A DNA stretch of 64,000 nucleotides from Polaribacter marinus (lineage in GTDB: Bacteria; Bacteroidota; Bacteroidia; Flavobacteriales; Flavobacteriaceae), in contig NZ_JAKQYM010000008.1 in assembly GCF_022662535.1 (NCBI RefSeq), positions 62,001-126,000 on the forward strand, written 5' to 3'. Below, in pieces: positions 47,445 through 56,204 of the stretch. How positions within the stretch are numbered: the stretch's first letter is position 1; each line of letters starts with the position of its first letter. Under the pieces are notes generated by a model. That model was not told where the DNA came from. It made no database searches and was given only the letters and a program-made list of their open reading frames with translations. The position numbers were made by a program, and so were the translations under genes.

Positions 47445-49451
47445 ATGAAAAAAGACACTTTAAAGTTAAAATTAATTAAAAAAACAACTCTAATAATTCT
47501 ATTATTTGTTAGCACAATTTCTTTTACACAAACAGTAGAACCTTTCTTAACAGATGTTTGGGGAGGAGTAAATTGTGTTGATGATAATGGACAAACTATT
47601 TATCCTACCAATTATTATACACCCTACCATAGTTCACCGGGTTGTGTAGCCATTTCTATGTCACAAGTTTTACATTTTTACAAGTGGCCAATAAAAGGAA
47701 TTGGAAGTAATGTCTATTCAGAAAATTATAATGGCTCTTTAGTGCGTCACGCTGCCTTTTTTGATGATACTTATTACAAATGGGATGAAATGCTTGATGA
47801 ATACATGAATGTAGCATCAACAGAAAGTCAACAAAAAGCTGTTGGAGAATTAATGTATCATGTTGGTGTTGCTTTACAAATGAATTACGAACCTACAGGC
47901 TCTACTTCTAACATTAACAAAACACCATTTTTATATCATAATTTCTTCCGTTTTTCGGGGCATTATGAAGACGTTACTTGGTCTAGTTTTTGGGACCGTT
48001 TGTATGAAAACATTCAACAAGGAAGACCTGTACCCGTTGCAGTAGACGCAAGTAGAACAGGTGATGGACATGTTTTTGTGGTTGATGGTTATAAAGAAAT
48101 TAACGGACTACCTTATTACCACTTAAATTGGGGGTGGTATGATGATAATGGAATTAATGGTTGGTATAATATACAAGGTTGGACAAGTACTTCGGGAGGA
48201 TATAATACCATTACAGGTGCTGTATTTGATGTATTGCCAAACCCACAAATTACCTCAATTACTAATATAGATGCAAATAGTTTTAAAGTAAAATGGGAAG
48301 TAAGCGAAAAACTACAATGGGAAGAATTTACTTTAGAGCAAAAAGTAGATGCTGGTGCTTGGGAAGAAGTAGCTAGTGGAATCACAACAAAAGAATACAC
48401 CATTAATAACCCTACAGGTCAAATGTACCAATTTAGAGTAAAATCTAAAGTGAATGGTAGTTACTATGCTAACTCTTGGTCAGAAATAGAAAAACACACT
48501 ACTACGGGAGGGTATAATGGATATGTAAGTTTTGGTGGTAGCCAATATGCCTATGCGCGTCAAACACCCGATTTTGATTTAGATTTTACAACAGATTATA
48601 CTTTAGAAACTTGGTTACGATTAAAAGAAGGTAACGTAGATGGAAATATTCTTTTAGATATAGAAAATGTTTTTGGATTAGAGATTACGGATGTAAACAC
48701 AGAAAACTTTGCCATAAAATATACCTCACATGCTAGCGGAGAAGAAATTGTTTCTAATAAAAACGGAAATACTATTTTATTAAACCAATGGACACATATT
48801 GCGGTTTCACATACTGGAAATAAAACAAAATTATTTATCAACGGAATTTTAATGGATTCTTATGAAGGTGCTAATTTTAATTTAGTAAGCTCTACAAATG
48901 CTTTAAATATTGCAGAAAAATATCACGGTTCTTATTCTTCTAGAATTAAAGCAGATTTCGACCAATTAAGAATTTCTAAAACAGATAGGTATCCTAGCAA
49001 TTTTACACCAAGTCAAGAAAATCATTTTACCGTTGATGCTGAAACCATCGCTTATTTTACCTTTCAAGATGTACACAATGTTCGTTTTAAAGATGAGGCA
49101 GCAAACATAAGTGTTATTGTTTTAAATGATACTGCAAATGCAGCATGGAGTTACGAGCTAAATACGGGAACATTATCTACAGAAGACCTGGTTAAAATTC
49201 AAAACTCAATTACTTTATTTCCAAATCCAGTTGTAAATAATAATTTAAGCATCTCTTTTCATCAAGAGGTAACTGCCGAAAACATCCAATTTAAAATGTT
49301 TGATTTAGCAGGTAGACAAATCCCAATTCAGTACAAAGAGAAAGCGCAAAATTCATGGAATTTAGATGTAAAAAACACGAAAGGTGGACTTTACCTATTA
49401 CAAATTACCATAGACAATATCAATGTTACAAGAAAAATTTTAATCCAATAA
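47445..49451 (+). CDS. C10 (streptopain-like) cysteine peptidase with LamG and T9SS domains
   Basis: A 668-residue exported protein (signal TLIILLFVSTISFTQ). The peptidase domain starts almost at once: VEPFLTDVWGG, catalytic Cys67 in SSPGCVAISMSQ, catalytic His209 in GDGHVFVVDGY, then YYHLNWGWYD. A fibronectin-like segment (about 270-350) and a LamG domain (about 360-530; WTHIAVSHTGNKTKLFINGI) follow, and a T9SS tail ends GGLYLLQITIDNINVTRKIL. C10 enzymes normally carry a propeptide of over 100 residues; none is present here. Likely secreted by T9SS to digest protein outside the cell. Confidence 0.9.
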   Translation: MKKDTLKLKLIKKTTLIILLFVSTISFTQTVEPFLTDVWGGVNCVDDNGQTIYPTNYYTPYHSSPGCVAISMSQVLHFYKWPIKGIGSNVYSENYNGSLVRHAAFFDDTYYKWDEMLDEYMNVASTESQQKAVGELMYHVGVALQMNYEPTGSTSNINKTPFLYHNFFRFSGHYEDVTWSSFWDRLYENIQQGRPVPVAVDASRTGDGHVFVVDGYKEINGLPYYHLNWGWYDDNGINGWYNIQGWTSTSGGYNTITGAVFDVLPNPQITSITNIDANSFKVKWEVSEKLQWEEFTLEQKVDAGAWEEVASGITTKEYTINNPTGQMYQFRVKSKVNGSYYANSWSEIEKHTTTGGYNGYVSFGGSQYAYARQTPDFDLDFTTDYTLETWLRLKEGNVDGNILLDIENVFGLEITDVNTENFAIKYTSHASGEEIVSNKNGNTILLNQWTHIAVSHTGNKTKLFINGILMDSYEGANFNLVSSTNALNIAEKYHGSYSSRIKADFDQLRISKTDRYPSNFTPSQENHFTVDAETIAYFTFQDVHNVRFKDEAANISVIVLNDTANAAWSYELNTGTLSTEDLVKIQNSITLFPNPVVNNNLSISFHQEVTAENIQFKMFDLAGRQIPIQYKEKAQNSWNLDVKNTKGGLYLLQITIDNINVTRKILIQ

Positions 49452-49551
49452 AATTATTGAGAAAGGTTCATTAAAAGAGTACAATGCCCCCATAAAACAA
49501 AGAGTAATAAAAAAATTAAAATCAATTACTAACTTTTTAAATATTTAAACA

Positions 49552-51783
49552 ATGAAAACAAAACTACAAATTGTCCTAATTTTTACATTTTTAACAAGCG
49601 TATGGGCGCATGCACAAACAGATTATAGTTTAAGTTATAATTTATCAAGAGTTGAACACGTAAATGATGGAGCATTAGATGCTTTAAATGGTGCCACAGA
49701 TTATACCATTGAAGCTTGGGTTAAACCAACATCAGCTACCAATTATTCTGGTAGAGTTGTACTAAAAAGAGAAGGTCAGTTTGCGTTAACTTTATTTAAT
49801 TCTAACAGGTTTTATTTCACACATTATAGTGGAGCATTAGGAACTACAAAAAAATTTGTAAACACTTCAACAAATGTAATTAACATCAATGAATGGAATC
49901 ATATAGCTGTTGTGTGTAATTCAATAACGAATACTATTAAATTGTATGCCAATGGAGTAAATGTTACTTCTGGTACTCAGTCAGCTTTAACCTTATCTTC
50001 TACTTCAATAGGTGATTTTATAGTAGGTTATGGAGGTTTGAATTCTGGTGCTACATCTTTATATGCAAATGTAGATAAAGTAAGAATCAAAACCACGGCA
50101 GAAACCATTGCAAGTTTACAATCAAATATTACAGATGCAGCCTATACAACAGATGCAGATACAGTAGTATTGTTAAATTTTAATGAAGGTACAGGTATAA
50201 CAACAGTTAACGAAGCAAGTGGTTTAAGTTTTGATTTAACAGGTACGAATCTACCAACTTGGGCTGAGTTAGATCACATTTGGGACGGAAGTGTAGATGC
50301 AGATTGGGCAACCGCAGGCAATTGGGATACCAATGCTGTACCAACCGCTGCTTATAATGTTATAATCCCAGAGGTTACCAATGCACCAATTATTAGCGGA
50401 ACAACAGCAGCTGTTGCCAAAGACTTAAGCATTACAGAAACAGATGGTATTACTATTAATTCTGGAGGTTCTTTAATCAAAAACGGAACAGCTTCTGGAA
50501 ACATTACCTACAATGTAGATGTGGAAGATGAGAAATGGTATTTAATTTCTTCACCGGTTTTTAACGAAACCTATAACGATACTTGGGTTACAAACAATGG
50601 CATTGAATCTGGAACGGGTAATAATAAAGGAATTGCTACCTATCAAAACGGAGAAGCTGATCCTACTACGGGTCAGTGGGTATATCTTCAAGCTGGAGGA
50701 TCAGGAACTTTTGGACAAGGTGTAGGGTATTCTTTAAAAAGAACAGCTGCAGGATCTTATGCTTTTACAGGTGAATTTGCTTATAACACTAAAACTCCTG
50801 CAATTTCAATAGGAGATAACAATTGGAACTTAATAGGAAACCCTTATGCTTCTTATTTAGACATTGCTAAGTTTATTAAAGAAAATACAGAAACTAATTA
50901 CAACTTATCAGATGCATACAACTCGGTTTACACTTGGGACCCTAATAGTGGAACTACAGGAGCTTATATAGCGCTAACAGAAGGGTTTATTAGTCCAGGA
51001 CAAGCCTTTTTTGTACACTCTAAAGTAGCTAATGGTACTGCTTCTATTACCGAAGCAATGCAGAGTAATGGTATAGAAGAAGGCTCTTTAAGAAGTACTG
51101 TAACTTCTATTAATTTAAATCTTACAAACGGAACAAGTACTAAGAATACAAAAATTAACTATACAGCGGGTACCACAACAAGTTTAGATCCTGGTTTTGA
51201 TATTGGTATGTTTAATGGAGTAGCCTCTGATTTGCGTATTTACACTGAATTATTAAACAATAACGAAGGAATTTCTTTTTCAAGACAAACATTACCAAAT
51301 AGTGATTACGAAAATATGGTAGTCCCTGTAGGTGTAAAAGCTGCAAATGGACAAACCCTTAGGTTTACAGCAGCAGCAATGAACTTACCTTCTGATATCA
51401 AAGTCTTTTTAGAAGATAGAGACAATAATACGTTTACACGTTTGGATGAAGCGAACAGCGAATATGCGGTTACTTTAACCGAAAGTTTAAACGGAATTGG
51501 AAGATTTTACATACATACTACACCAAGTGTATTGTCTGTAAATGAAACGAACTTAGAGAATATTAGTATTTATAAATCGGATGTTTCTACTTTAAAGATT
51601 GTAGGCTTGCAAGGAAAAACAACGATGTCGTTATTTAATGTTTTAGGAAAACAAGTATTGAAGACCTCTTTTAGTTCTAACGGAGTAAAAGAAATAACGT
51701 TACCAAAAGTAGCTAGTGGTGTTTATATAATTCAATTAGAAACAGAAAAAGGAAAATTGAATCAAAAAATCATTTTAGAATAA
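49552..51783 (+). CDS. LamG-domain T9SS surface protein sharing the C-terminal module
   Basis: A 743-residue protein: signal peptide (VLIFTFLTSVWAHAQ), LamG domain (about 20-220; ATDYTIEAWVKPTSA, INEWNHIAVVCNS), then the shared module from WDGSVDADWATAGNWDTN (about 245), and a T9SS tail ending KIILE. The LamG part resembles the gene at 52084, while the last two thirds match the genes at 14373 and 60440, so the protein looks assembled from two sources. The 56-residue peptide gene follows after 26 bp. Confidence 0.88.
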   Translation: MKTKLQIVLIFTFLTSVWAHAQTDYSLSYNLSRVEHVNDGALDALNGATDYTIEAWVKPTSATNYSGRVVLKREGQFALTLFNSNRFYFTHYSGALGTTKKFVNTSTNVININEWNHIAVVCNSITNTIKLYANGVNVTSGTQSALTLSSTSIGDFIVGYGGLNSGATSLYANVDKVRIKTTAETIASLQSNITDAAYTTDADTVVLLNFNEGTGITTVNEASGLSFDLTGTNLPTWAELDHIWDGSVDADWATAGNWDTNAVPTAAYNVIIPEVTNAPIISGTTAAVAKDLSITETDGITINSGGSLIKNGTASGNITYNVDVEDEKWYLISSPVFNETYNDTWVTNNGIESGTGNNKGIATYQNGEADPTTGQWVYLQAGGSGTFGQGVGYSLKRTAAGSYAFTGEFAYNTKTPAISIGDNNWNLIGNPYASYLDIAKFIKENTETNYNLSDAYNSVYTWDPNSGTTGAYIALTEGFISPGQAFFVHSKVANGTASITEAMQSNGIEEGSLRSTVTSINLNLTNGTSTKNTKINYTAGTTTSLDPGFDIGMFNGVASDLRIYTELLNNNEGISFSRQTLPNSDYENMVVPVGVKAANGQTLRFTAAAMNLPSDIKVFLEDRDNNTFTRLDEANSEYAVTLTESLNGIGRFYIHTTPSVLSVNETNLENISIYKSDVSTLKIVGLQGKTTMSLFNVLGKQVLKTSFSSNGVKEITLPKVASGVYIIQLETEKGKLNQKIILE

Positions 51784-51809
51784 TAAGCAAATTTTAAAAA
51801 CGAAACATC

Positions 51810-51980
51810 ATGAAAAACAATATAGAAAACAAACAAGAAGAAATTACACGTAAAGAAGCTTTAAAAAAAATAGGAGGATATGGTAAATATGCAGCCTTAA
51901 CCGCACTAGGAACTTATTTAATTCTTAGTCCGCAAAAAGCACAAGCTTCTAGTCCTGAAGCACCAGGAACAGGGTTTTAA
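51810..51980 (+). CDS. 56-residue peptide, copy 2 (tail SSPEAPGTGF)
   Basis: Same length and plan as the peptide at 17625: basic start with ITRKEALKKIGGYGKY, hydrophobic AALTALGTYLIL, SPQKAQA and the tail SSPEAPGTGF. Differences from copy 1 cluster in residues 2-10 (NNIENKQEE against KNIANTTDE) and at M37L and N40S, while the second half and the tail are kept, with many synonymous base changes (for example TTAACCGCACTAGGA against TTAACTGCCTTAGGG). This pattern points to selection on the protein. The upstream spacer ACGAAACATC is conserved. Confidence 0.82.
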   Translation: MKNNIENKQEEITRKEALKKIGGYGKYAALTALGTYLILSPQKAQASSPEAPGTGF

Positions 51981-51996
51981 TTTCAAAAATAAATTT

Positions 51997-52031
51997 AAAA
52001 AAAGGGGTTAATAAATTAATCCCTTTTTTTT
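51997..52031 (+). terminator. Rho-independent terminator after peptide copy 2
   Basis: GGGGTTAA pairs with TTAATCCC (one G-U) with flanking A7 and T8 runs extending the stem. Confidence 0.85.
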
Positions 52032-52083
52032 GATAAAAAATGATCCTATAAAAAAAATCAATAAACCTTAAATATATTATCAC

Positions 52084-53109
52084 ATGAAAACAAAATTACA
52101 ATTCACCTTATTTATTCTTTTTTTAACAAATCTTTGCGCGTTTGCACAAACCGATTACGCATTAGAATTTAATGGAGTAGATCAAAGAGTTAAATATGCT
52201 ACGGATGCTACATTAGACAATTTAAATGGAGCAACAGACTATACCATTGAAGTATGGGTAAAACCCTTGTCTACAGATATTAATAATAATGTAGTCTTAA
52301 AAAGATGGAATCAGTTTGCGCTAACCTTGTATAAAGATGATACAAAAAGATTTTATTTTACACATTATAGCAATTCAGGCGCAGACAAAGTTTTTGTAAA
52401 TACCATTGATAATGTAATTCAAATTAATGAATGGAATCATTTAGTTGTTATCTGTAATTCTGTAAATAATTCAATTAAATTATATGCAAATGGAGTTGAT
52501 GTTACTTTAGCTAATCAGGAAGCCTTACCTTTAGATGCATTGGCTATAGAAGAGGATGCTTCAGCGGCTAATTTTTATTTGGCATATGGTGGTAGTGCTA
52601 CCTATTTAAATGCAAATATTGACAAAGTTAGAATTAAAAATACCGCAGAAAATATAGCAAATTTACAAACAACTATTACAGATGCAGATTATACTTCAGA
52701 TAGTAATACAGTAATGTTATTAAATATGAAAGAAGGGACTGGAGATGTTACCCTTAATGAAGCAAGTAGTGCAACTGGAGAATTAGCTTGTACAGCTACT
52801 GATTGTACAGATTTACCAACTTGGGTTGCACTTTCTGCAACTTTGAGCCTAGAAAAAAATAGCAGCACTACATTTAAGGTTTTTCCGAATCCTTCAACTG
52901 ATAAAATATTTATCGTTCAATCGAATAATAACGAAACGATTCAAAGTATTGAAATGATTAGTCTTTTAGGAAAGTCTGTTAAAAAAATAAATAGCTTTGA
53001 AAAAAACACTAAAATAGAAGTTAATGCCTCTAAATTAAAAACTGGAGTATATTTTATAAAAACAGTAACTGATAAAGGAACCGGGATTCAAAAAATTATG
53101 GTTCAATAA
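52084..53109 (+). CDS. LamG-domain T9SS surface protein
   Basis: A 341-residue exported protein: signal peptide (FTLFILFLTNLCAFAQ), one LamG domain (about 25-245; GATDYTIEVWVKPLST, FYFTHYSNSGADK, INEWNHLVVICNSVNN), and a T9SS type A tail starting FKVFPNPSTDKIFI and ending IQKIMVQ. It is closely related in its LamG part to the gene at 49552, but its tail belongs to a different T9SS subtype, and no peptide gene follows. It probably arose by duplication of the N-terminal half only. Confidence 0.87.
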   Translation: MKTKLQFTLFILFLTNLCAFAQTDYALEFNGVDQRVKYATDATLDNLNGATDYTIEVWVKPLSTDINNNVVLKRWNQFALTLYKDDTKRFYFTHYSNSGADKVFVNTIDNVIQINEWNHLVVICNSVNNSIKLYANGVDVTLANQEALPLDALAIEEDASAANFYLAYGGSATYLNANIDKVRIKNTAENIANLQTTITDADYTSDSNTVMLLNMKEGTGDVTLNEASSATGELACTATDCTDLPTWVALSATLSLEKNSSTTFKVFPNPSTDKIFIVQSNNNETIQSIEMISLLGKSVKKINSFEKNTKIEVNASKLKTGVYFIKTVTDKGTGIQKIMVQ

Positions 53110-53128
53110 AAAAACTATCATTAAAAAA

Positions 53129-53160
53129 AAAGCACTGAAATGACTTCAGTGCTTTTTTTT
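53129..53160. terminator. Bidirectional terminator hairpin
   Basis: AGCACTGAA (53131-53139) pairs with TTCAGTGCT (53145-53153), flanked by A's and T's on both sides, between convergent genes ending at 53109 and 53179. Confidence 0.88.
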
Positions 53161-53178
53161 GCTAAAATTAAAATGGTT

Positions 53179-54354
53179 TTATTTTACACTAATTGCTAAC
53201 GGATGGTTTATCTGTTTAGAAAAAGTATTTAAATAATTTATCCAAGCCTGTTTTGTTTCAAACTGCTTGCTCTTTTTCCAAGCAAAACCTGCATAATAGA
53301 TTACCTTATTATTGATGACATTTAAATGCGCATAAGCATTACTTAAATCTGCTGCTTCCACATCGTATTTTTCGAAACCGTTAAAAGTATTCTTGTCTGC
53401 AATAATTGCTGTTCCAATTTCAGAATCTGCATGTGGTTCCCAATAGCTTACCCAACCACTTTTATTATTTCCTGTAACTTGACCATCTTTTTCGTGTAAG
53501 GTTAAACCCGCAGAAATTGTATTTGTTCCTTTAATATTTGTAGCAAACTTAGAAAGATTATTTCCCAAATCTAAACTTATCGTTTTCGATTCTGTAATTT
53601 TATTTCCAGCAGCATTCCAACTTTCATACTCTAAATAAAAACTAGTACGTAGAGGTCCGGTTGTTATGGTTCTCCATTTAGTATAGTTTTTAGAAAAGTA
53701 ATAGGTGTCATCTACTTTCACAGCAATTCCTCCTACTCCACGACTTTTTCCCACATGAAAATTATCTAAACCTTCACCGGTATCTTCGTGGTAGGTTCCA
53801 GTTTTTTCTGTGTATTTTTTATACCACTTATTAATTATCGGGTATTCCACTCTTTTTAACCAAGCATCCACTCCACTCGACAAAGTTCCTCCAGGAACAT
53901 TATCTTCAATCATTTTTTGAGCCACAGGTCCGTATACACGAAAAGCGACTTTATTGTTTTCCCAAGTATAATCATCTGTACGTTCTGGTACAAAACGAGA
54001 GTAACAAAGTTCTTCTGCTTTTGGTTTTTCGGCATCAGTTATGTTTACAAGCTCAAACTTTACTTCAGAATTCCCTGCTATTTTGGGTTGAAATAAAAGT
54101 TGATCCATTGTTCCATCACCATCAAGATCTACTAATTGAGTAATTTGAAGTTCACCTGTTTCTATATTTTTTATTCCAATGTTAGAAGAAATATTCTTGG
54201 TATGTAATGTTGTTTTATTGATTTCTACCACTTCTGAAGTTCGTTCAAAATTGAGTGTATTTTTTACCGTAATAATTGTTGTTTTTTTATCTTGAGAACA
54301 AGAAAATAAAAAAGAAACAATTACCAAATACGAGAGTATTTTAATAGTGTTCAT
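53179..54354 (-). CDS. DUF4861 family lipoprotein
   Basis: A 391-residue protein with a lipobox (SFLFSC, Cys19), matching DUF4861: VDLDGDGTMDQLLFQP, EERxDD-like VPERTDDYTWENNKVAFRVYGP, GVDAWLKRVEYPIINKWY, and YHEDTGEGLDNFHVGKSRG. The family is found in uronate-containing polysaccharide loci; its reaction is not established to my knowledge. The open frame extends upstream to 54414 inside the SDR gene; ATG 54354 was chosen because it starts the signal peptide. Last gene of the kduI operon. Confidence 0.85.
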   Translation of the reverse strand: MNTIKILSYLVIVSFLFSCSQDKKTTIITVKNTLNFERTSEVVEINKTTLHTKNISSNIGIKNIETGELQITQLVDLDGDGTMDQLLFQPKIAGNSEVKFELVNITDAEKPKAEELCYSRFVPERTDDYTWENNKVAFRVYGPVAQKMIEDNVPGGTLSSGVDAWLKRVEYPIINKWYKKYTEKTGTYHEDTGEGLDNFHVGKSRGVGGIAVKVDDTYYFSKNYTKWRTITTGPLRTSFYLEYESWNAAGNKITESKTISLDLGNNLSKFATNIKGTNTISAGLTLHEKDGQVTGNNKSGWVSYWEPHADSEIGTAIIADKNTFNGFEKYDVEAADLSNAYAHLNVINNKVIYYAGFAWKKSKQFETKQAWINYLNTFSKQINHPLAISVK

Positions 54355-54367
54355 ATTGTATTGATTT

Positions 54368-55162
54368 TTAATCTTCGTTTGCAGGTTTTCCAATAGTTGC
54401 CAAAATTCCACCATCTACATAAACCACTTGTCCGTTTACAAAATTACTTGCATTAGAGCTTAAAAAAATTGCAGCCCCTTGTAAATCATCCGGATTTCCC
54501 CATTTTCCAGAAGGCGTTCTGTTTACAATAAAATCGTTAAAAGGATGCCCATCTACTCTTATTGGTGCTGTTTGACTTGTTGCAAAATACCCTGGTCCAA
54601 TTCCGTTTGTTTGGATATTAAATTTTGCCCATTCTGTTGCCATATTTTGAGTTAGCATTTTTAACCCCCCTTTGGCAGCAGCATAAGCTCCTACAGAATT
54701 TCGTCCTAGTTCACTCATCATAGAACAAATGTTAATAATTTTTCCGCTTTTTCTTTCAATCATTCCTTTAACTACATGTTTAGAAACAATAAAAGGAGCG
54801 ACTAAATCTACATCTATTACCGCTTTAAAATCTTTTACTTCCATTTCTACTAAAGGAGTTCTCTTTATAATACCCGCGTTATTAACTAAAATATCAATAG
54901 CCCCAATTTCTGCTTCAATTTTTGCTATATTTTTTTCAACTTCCTTTTCATCGGTTACGTTAAAAAGATAGCCATGAGCATCAATACCTACAGCTCTATA
55001 TTCTAAAACAGCTTTGTCTAATTTTTCTTGAGACGAGTTTCCGTTCACAACAATTTTAGCACCTGCATTTCCAAGACCTTTAGCCATTGCCATTCCAAGG
55101 CCATGAGTAGCACCAGTTATTAAAGCTATTTTTCCTGTTAAATCAAATAAATTAATTGACAT
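54368..55162 (-). CDS. kduD: SDR-family dehydrogenase, KduD/gluconate 5-dehydrogenase type
   Basis: A 264-residue short-chain dehydrogenase: NAD(P) motif TGATHGLG (residues 16-23), NNAG near 94, catalytic Ser in NICSMMSELG, YAAAKGG with Tyr and Lys near 162-166, and PGYFAT after it. Placement next to kduI suggests 2-dehydro-3-deoxy-gluconate 5-dehydrogenase, reducing 2,5-diketo-3-deoxygluconate to KDG; the sequence alone also allows gluconate 5-dehydrogenase. 18 bp downstream of kduI. Confidence 0.82.
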   Translation of the reverse strand: MSINLFDLTGKIALITGATHGLGMAMAKGLGNAGAKIVVNGNSSQEKLDKAVLEYRAVGIDAHGYLFNVTDEKEVEKNIAKIEAEIGAIDILVNNAGIIKRTPLVEMEVKDFKAVIDVDLVAPFIVSKHVVKGMIERKSGKIINICSMMSELGRNSVGAYAAAKGGLKMLTQNMATEWAKFNIQTNGIGPGYFATSQTAPIRVDGHPFNDFIVNRTPSGKWGNPDDLQGAAIFLSSNASNFVNGQVVYVDGGILATIGKPANED

Positions 55163-55180
55163 ATTTCTGTTTTTGTAGAT

Positions 55181-56023
55181 TTATCTCAATTCGTTTATTT
55201 TACAATGATCCATATCACCATAATCTAAATTCTCTCCTGCCATTCCCCAAATAAAAGAATAACTACTTGTACCAGAACCCGAATGAATTGACCAAGGTGG
55301 AGAAATTACAGCTTGATTATTAGCCATCCAAATATGTCTTGTTTCCGTTGGTTCTCCCATAAAGTGACAAACTGCTTGATCCGAAGGAACTTCAAAATAA
55401 AAATACACTTCCATTCTTCTATCGTGAACATGTGCCGGCATGGTGTTCCAAGAGCTACCTGGTTTGATTGTTGTCATTCCCATTTGCAATTGACAAACCT
55501 CTACAACACTATTTACAATATACTTTCTTAATGTTCTTGCATTTGCCGTTTCAGGCGCTCCTAACTCTATAGTTTCTACATCTTCTTTACCTACTTTTTT
55601 GGTAGGAAAAGCCTTGTGTGCTGGTGTTGAGTTTAAATAAAACATGGCAGGATTTTCTGCTGATTTACTAGCAAATTCTACATTTTTATTTCCTTGCCCT
55701 ACATATAAAGCCTCTTTATGTTCTAAAACATAAACAGTTCCATCAACAGTAACCGTTCCTGTTTGCCCCACATTTATAATTCCTAATTCTCTTCTATCTA
55801 AAAAGTTTTCAGATTTTAAAGCATCAATTGTTTCTAATTTTAAAGATGAATTTGTAGGTACTGCACTACCTGCAATAAAACGATCATAGTGTGTATAAAC
55901 TAAGTTTATAGTATTATGAACCATTAAATTATCTATTAAAAACTCTTCTCTAATTCTTGCTGTATCGTATTTTTTTACATCTTGTGGAGAGGCAGCATAT
56001 CTTGTACTATAATTTGTTTTCAT
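55181..56023 (-). CDS. kduI: 5-dehydro-4-deoxy-D-glucuronate isomerase (KduI)
   Basis: A 280-residue cupin enzyme that isomerises 5-keto-4-deoxyuronate, the product of pectin or similar lyases. Family marks: RYAASPQDVKKYDTARIREE at the N-terminus, ELGIINVGQTGTVTVDG, and the zinc site MPAHVHDRRMEVYFYFE (His, His, Glu) near residues 195-211, with a fourth ligand His in SIHSGSGTSSYSFIWGM. Length matches KduI. First gene of a three-gene operon with a perfect -7 box and an operator upstream. Confidence 0.94.
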   Translation of the reverse strand: MKTNYSTRYAASPQDVKKYDTARIREEFLIDNLMVHNTINLVYTHYDRFIAGSAVPTNSSLKLETIDALKSENFLDRRELGIINVGQTGTVTVDGTVYVLEHKEALYVGQGNKNVEFASKSAENPAMFYLNSTPAHKAFPTKKVGKEDVETIELGAPETANARTLRKYIVNSVVEVCQLQMGMTTIKPGSSWNTMPAHVHDRRMEVYFYFEVPSDQAVCHFMGEPTETRHIWMANNQAVISPPWSIHSGSGTSSYSFIWGMAGENLDYGDMDHCKINELR

Positions 56024-56071
56024 AATTCTATTTAGATCTTTAAAATGAAAGTTATTTTCTCTGATTTATTA

Positions 56072-56079
56072 CAAAAGTA
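56072..56079 (-). promoter_or_regulatory. -7 promoter element for the kduI operon
   Basis: On the minus strand TACTTTTG, an exact TAnnTTTG match, 49 bp before the kduI start at 56023. Its -33 region falls inside the palindrome at 56092-56113. Confidence 0.65.
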
Positions 56080-56091
56080 ATAAAAATCGCC

Positions 56092-56113
56092 AAAATACAA
56101 TCGATTGTATTTT
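56092..56113. promoter_or_regulatory. Probable LacI-family operator, 22-bp perfect palindrome
   Basis: A perfect palindrome centred on CG, with core TACAATCGATTGTA and flanking AAA/TTT. The central AATCGATT with CG at the axis is the normal geometry for LacI-family repressors. It lies between the divergent -7 boxes of kduI (56072-56079) and the LacI gene (56122-56129), covering the -33 regions of both, so one dimer could control both directions. Confidence 0.8.
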
Positions 56114-56121
56114 AATAATTT

Positions 56122-56129
56122 TATATTTG
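56122..56129 (+). promoter_or_regulatory. -7 promoter element for the LacI regulator and TRAP genes
   Basis: TATATTTG, an exact TAnnTTTG match, 75 bp before ATG 56205. The long leader (about 70 nt) contrasts with most genes in this window. Confidence 0.6.
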
Positions 56130-56204
56130 CTTTATGCTAAAGTATATTTTATGCTTAAAAGCATCAAAAAATAATAGAACTAATAATTAGCGTTTTTATT
56201 AAGA

